Of a stretch of DNA of 64,000 nucleotides, positions 61,415-64,000 are shown piece by piece. The notes beneath the pieces were generated by a model, which worked only from the letters and a program-made list of their open reading frames with translations, was not told the origin of the DNA and ran no database searches. The translations under genes and the position numbers were made by a program. This DNA is from Gemmatimonadaceae bacterium. Its GTDB lineage: Bacteria; Gemmatimonadota; Gemmatimonadetes; Gemmatimonadales; Gemmatimonadaceae. Position 1 is the stretch's first letter; every line of letters starts with the position of its first letter. The DNA is taken from NCBI GenBank assembly GCA_016742275.1, contig JACVCD010000012.1:62001-126000 (forward strand), in the 5' to 3' direction.

Positions 61415-63025
61415 TCACGTGATACCGAGTAGCTCCGCAGCGTGCGGTGCCGCCGCCTCACGCATCGCCGGCAACACGCGCACACCATAGCGCGCAAGAA
61501 TCGGGATGAGGTTGAGTACACGCTCCGACGGTTGACCCGCTGGGCGTAGCGCGGCGCGAACCACCGCCACCTCACGCATGACTTCCGATTCGCGACGCTT
61601 CACGCCGGCAAGCACGCGCCGTTCAAATCGATCAAGTCGATGTGTGAGGTCGCGGGAAAGACCTTCGACGACCTGGTCGGCAACCGGTGCGGAATCTCCA
61701 CGCATCGCGTCCTGTAATGTGCGCAACTGCGCATCCATCGTGATTCGCAATCGTTCCAGGGTATCTGCTACTTCCGCATCCACCCTCCCTCTCGCCACCA
61801 TCTGCTCAGCCGCGTGAGGATCCATGAGATCCTCGTCGCTAATACAGAGATGCTCCTGGAGTCGCAACACTTGATCTTCTACCAACGCACCGGCCCATCG
61901 CGGGGCCACCACCGGTTCGGCCAATCCAAGCGCTGTGGCAATTGGCCCAACCTGCGCGAAATAAGCCAGCTCACCAGGACCTGCCATGTAACACACCGTC
62001 GGCAGAATGGCACGCTCAATCACGGGACGCAGCAGCACATTGGCTCCCAACGATCCGGCGGTCGCTTCTCGGGCAACCTGCGCGGCATCAGCGATGGGCA
62101 CACGTTCGCGCACACGACGCACCTGACCATCGACGGATGCCGTCTGCGTATGGAATACGAGCGACAGTCCATCGACCACATCCACCTGCGGTGCATGTCC
62201 GGCCGCTTCAATTGCCTGTACGCGAGCCACAAGGGCCTCATGCGCCGCAGCACTCTGCTTGAGTGCCCTACGCAGATGCGGATCGGCAGCTTCCCGCACT
62301 GCAGCATGAGAAGCATCGAGCACGGCGATACCGAGGGGTTCGAGCAGCGCACGCAGCAACTGCACATACGCTCCACCGACCGTGGCATGCGGCACGTAGG
62401 CGCTATCAACCAGATCGACGATGGAGCGGTGTGGCACAGAACCAAGTGCCTGATCGAGCACGGCACGCGCTTCAGACAGATCGCCAAGCGGCACCTCAGC
62501 CATCGCTACACCATCGGTTGCTGGCCCCGCTAACTGCGCCGTCAACAAACCACGCGCAGTGGCAACGTGCGTTACGGCAGCTTCCATCCAATCAGCATCA
62601 TCGCTGGCAGCCCAGAATATCGGCGCCACGGGGATACCACTCGCTGCCTCCAATGCGTCAGCAAAAGCCAACGCACCAAGTGCCTTGCTGAACGTGTAGG
62701 TCGGACCACCAAAAAGACCTGGCTGCTGACCGGTCGTGACCACCACGCCACTCGCGATCGCACGCTGTAGTCGCACCGCTGCCGCGCCAGTTGCACTGAT
62801 CGCCGGCGCCAGGGATTGGTACCACGCGTCGCCGGCAAACCCAGCCCGTACCCGCTCCGCATGCGCGCGCCAGGCGGCCGCCCCAACTGGGCGCGGAGTG
62901 AGCCAATCGCGCCCCGCGAGACCTGTTTGCAGGGCACGGGAAAGGGCGCTCCCGCCCAAGGGGACCGTGCGAATCTGTAGCCCTTCTTGCTTCAACGTCT
63001 CAACCAACGCTTCAACGTCGCTCAC
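61415..63025 (-). CDS. bshC: bacillithiol biosynthesis cysteine-adding enzyme
   Basis: Last enzyme of bacillithiol synthesis, adding cysteine to glucosaminyl malate. It has 536 residues from GTG 63025; the long open frame upstream overlaps rlmH and is not coding. Signatures: VVTTGQQPGLFGGPTYTFSK, PVAPIFWAASDDADWMEA and RPVIERAILPTVCYMAGPGE. A coiled segment lies in the C-terminal third. Located between murJ and rlmH. Confidence 0.88.
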   Translation of the reverse strand: MSDVEALVETLKQEGLQIRTVPLGGSALSRALQTGLAGRDWLTPRPVGAAAWRAHAERVRAGFAGDAWYQSLAPAISATGAAAVRLQRAIASGVVVTTGQQPGLFGGPTYTFSKALGALAFADALEAASGIPVAPIFWAASDDADWMEAAVTHVATARGLLTAQLAGPATDGVAMAEVPLGDLSEARAVLDQALGSVPHRSIVDLVDSAYVPHATVGGAYVQLLRALLEPLGIAVLDASHAAVREAADPHLRRALKQSAAAHEALVARVQAIEAAGHAPQVDVVDGLSLVFHTQTASVDGQVRRVRERVPIADAAQVAREATAGSLGANVLLRPVIERAILPTVCYMAGPGELAYFAQVGPIATALGLAEPVVAPRWAGALVEDQVLRLQEHLCISDEDLMDPHAAEQMVARGRVDAEVADTLERLRITMDAQLRTLQDAMRGDSAPVADQVVEGLSRDLTHRLDRFERRVLAGVKRRESEVMREVAVVRAALRPAGQPSERVLNLIPILARYGVRVLPAMREAAAPHAAELLGIT

Positions 63026-63080
63026 GCGTTCGTGCTCTCGCTCGTGTCGTGAATTCGGAAACCCGTGCTCTACAAGTGCA

Positions 63081-63545
63081 TTACTTGTGGTACGGTTCAC
63101 CGCGCACAATGGTGCCTGCCCGGTACAACTGTTCTGCCAGGACCAGACGTGCAAGCTCGTGGGGAAGCGTCCACGGCGCCAGTGAAAGACGGCGCTGCGC
63201 CCGCGATCGAATGGCGGGAGATATACCGTGCGCCCCGCCAATGATGAAGGAGACATTCCGCGCCGCCTCGCGTTGCTGCTGCAACCACTCGGCAAAGGCC
63301 GCAGAGTCGGTATTCTGACCACCTGGATCGCAGGCGACTAGCAGAGTGTCGCCGGCCACACGTTCGAGCAGTCGCACGCCCTCCCGATCGCGCACCTGAT
63401 CCGCTGACAGGGCGCGGCCCGACTCTTCCTTCACCTCATGAATCTCCAGCGGCCAGTACCGCTGCGCGCGCGATTCGTAGTCCTGAATGGCATCGGCCAG
63501 CCCCGCATGGCGAGGCCGGCCGATGACACACACGGTGATTTTCAC
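63081..63545 (-). CDS. rlmH: 23S rRNA pseudouridine-1915 N3-methyltransferase
   Basis: SPOUT methyltransferase modifying 23S rRNA helix 69. It has 154 residues. The knot region FIIGGAHGISPAIRSRAQRR and the C-terminus YRAGTIVRGEPYHK are diagnostic. It lies upstream of bshC in the same direction. Confidence 0.94.
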   Translation of the reverse strand: MKITVCVIGRPRHAGLADAIQDYESRAQRYWPLEIHEVKEESGRALSADQVRDREGVRLLERVAGDTLLVACDPGGQNTDSAAFAEWLQQQREAARNVSFIIGGAHGISPAIRSRAQRRLSLAPWTLPHELARLVLAEQLYRAGTIVRGEPYHK

Positions 63546-63622
63546 CGCGGGATTCCGTCAGCGGGGAGACCGGCAGGAGCCGGCCTCCACACGCATTGCG
63601 CTATGGGAAGCGCTACATGGCA

Positions 63623-64000
63623 TCAGGCGTAAATGCCACGCAGACGATGCACCGTGGCCACGCGACTGATGGAAAGCATGTACGCGGCCGTACGCATGTT
63701 GACCCGGTGCTGCTTGGACAACTGCAGCACATCCTGGAAGCTGCGTGTCATGATGCCGCCGAGACGTGAATTCACGTCATCTTCGGACCAGAAGTAGCCC
63801 ATGCGATTCTGGACCCACTCGAAGTACGACACGGTCACACCACCAGCGTTGGCCAGAATATCCGGAATCACGAAGACACCCTTCTCGTCGAGAATCGGAT
63901 CAGCCGCAGCGGTGGTGGGGCCGTTGGCACCTTCGCAAATGACCTTGGCGCGAATCTTCGGCGCGTTCTTGGACGTGATGACGTTTTCAAGGGCCGCTGG
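63623..64000 (-). CDS. Glu/Leu/Phe/Val dehydrogenase, C-terminal part
   Basis: Only the last 125 residues are in the window; the gene continues past base 64000. [16 protein letters not shown] and [22 protein letters not shown] are the NAD(P)-domain signatures of glutamate dehydrogenase and related amino acid dehydrogenases. The short C-terminal helical end is normal. Substrate specificity cannot be judged without the N-terminal catalytic domain, though glutamate is most likely. Confidence 0.9.
   Translation of the reverse strand, partial: PAALENVITSKNAPKIRAKVICEGANGPTTAAADPILDEKGVFVIPDILANAGGVTVSYFEWVQNRMGYFWSEDDVNSRLGGIMTRSFQDVLQLSKQHRVNMRTAAYMLSISRVATVHRLRGIYA

Noticed and set aside
63026-63322. 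N-terminal extension of bshC
   Set aside because: The extra ~99 codons overlap rlmH on the same strand, lack family similarity, and a GTG at 63025 gives the normal length.

Overview
The window is a dense, high-GC bacterial chromosome segment with 61 protein genes, one tRNA gene and very little intergenic DNA. The organism is Gram-negative: it carries Kdo synthesis (kdsA, kdsB, kdsC, kdsD), the LPS export genes lptC, lptA and lptB, and lipoprotein signals. Menaquinone is made by the futalosine route (mqnE, mqnA, mqnC), and a bacillithiol-type cysteine ligase (bshC) is present. Together with several secreted TPR proteins and RPDS-rich linkers, this combination fits Gemmatimonadota best. That taxonomic call is inference; no rRNA is present to test it.

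Layout, left arm (1-45473, almost all + strand): complex I membrane subunits nuoHIJKLMN; a phosphohexomutase and a UPF0182 membrane protein; sucCD and ndk; a lipid block (yceD-like, rpmF, plsX, fabH, fabD, fabG, acpP, fabF); mqnE-mqnA-mqnC-ispF; a DedA protein, a Xer recombinase and a pabA/trpG glutaminase; then terC, the only - strand gene of this arm. Next comes a Kdo/LPS-export block (kdsB, pyrG, kdsA, kdsC, kdsD, lptC, lptA, lptB, rpoN), followed by an envelope-glycosylation block (GT2, GT4, LPG-synthase-type membrane protein, YfhO-type protein, DPM1-type GT2) and dapF.

Centre (45474-45905): the only gene-free stretch over 300 bases. It is AT-rich and holds a good 28-bp dif site (45720-45747), the XerCD target for chromosome dimer resolution, flanked by two terminators. 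Gene orientation flips exactly here: 42 of 43 genes to the left are on +, and all 18 genes plus the tRNA to the right are on -. Both facts indicate the replication terminus.

Right arm (45906-64000, all - strand): a YfgM-like TPR protein, tRNA-Arg(CCT), apt, acylphosphatase, an unrecognised acidic protein, pcm, surE, a MerR regulator, gpsA, plsY, der, a PDZ/radical-SAM DUF512 protein, a secreted TPR protein, threonine synthase, uvrC, murJ, bshC, rlmH and the C-terminal part of a glutamate-type dehydrogenase.

Genes are packed with ATGA, GTGA and TTGA stop/start overlaps, so most belong to long translationally coupled operons. No CRISPR array, insertion sequence, prophage or classical defence system was seen. 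The most notable items are the dif/terminus locus, an enlarged lipidated LptA with an N-terminally extended LptB, the polyprenyl-phosphate glycosylation candidate, and an MqnE with CX5CX2C cysteine spacing.
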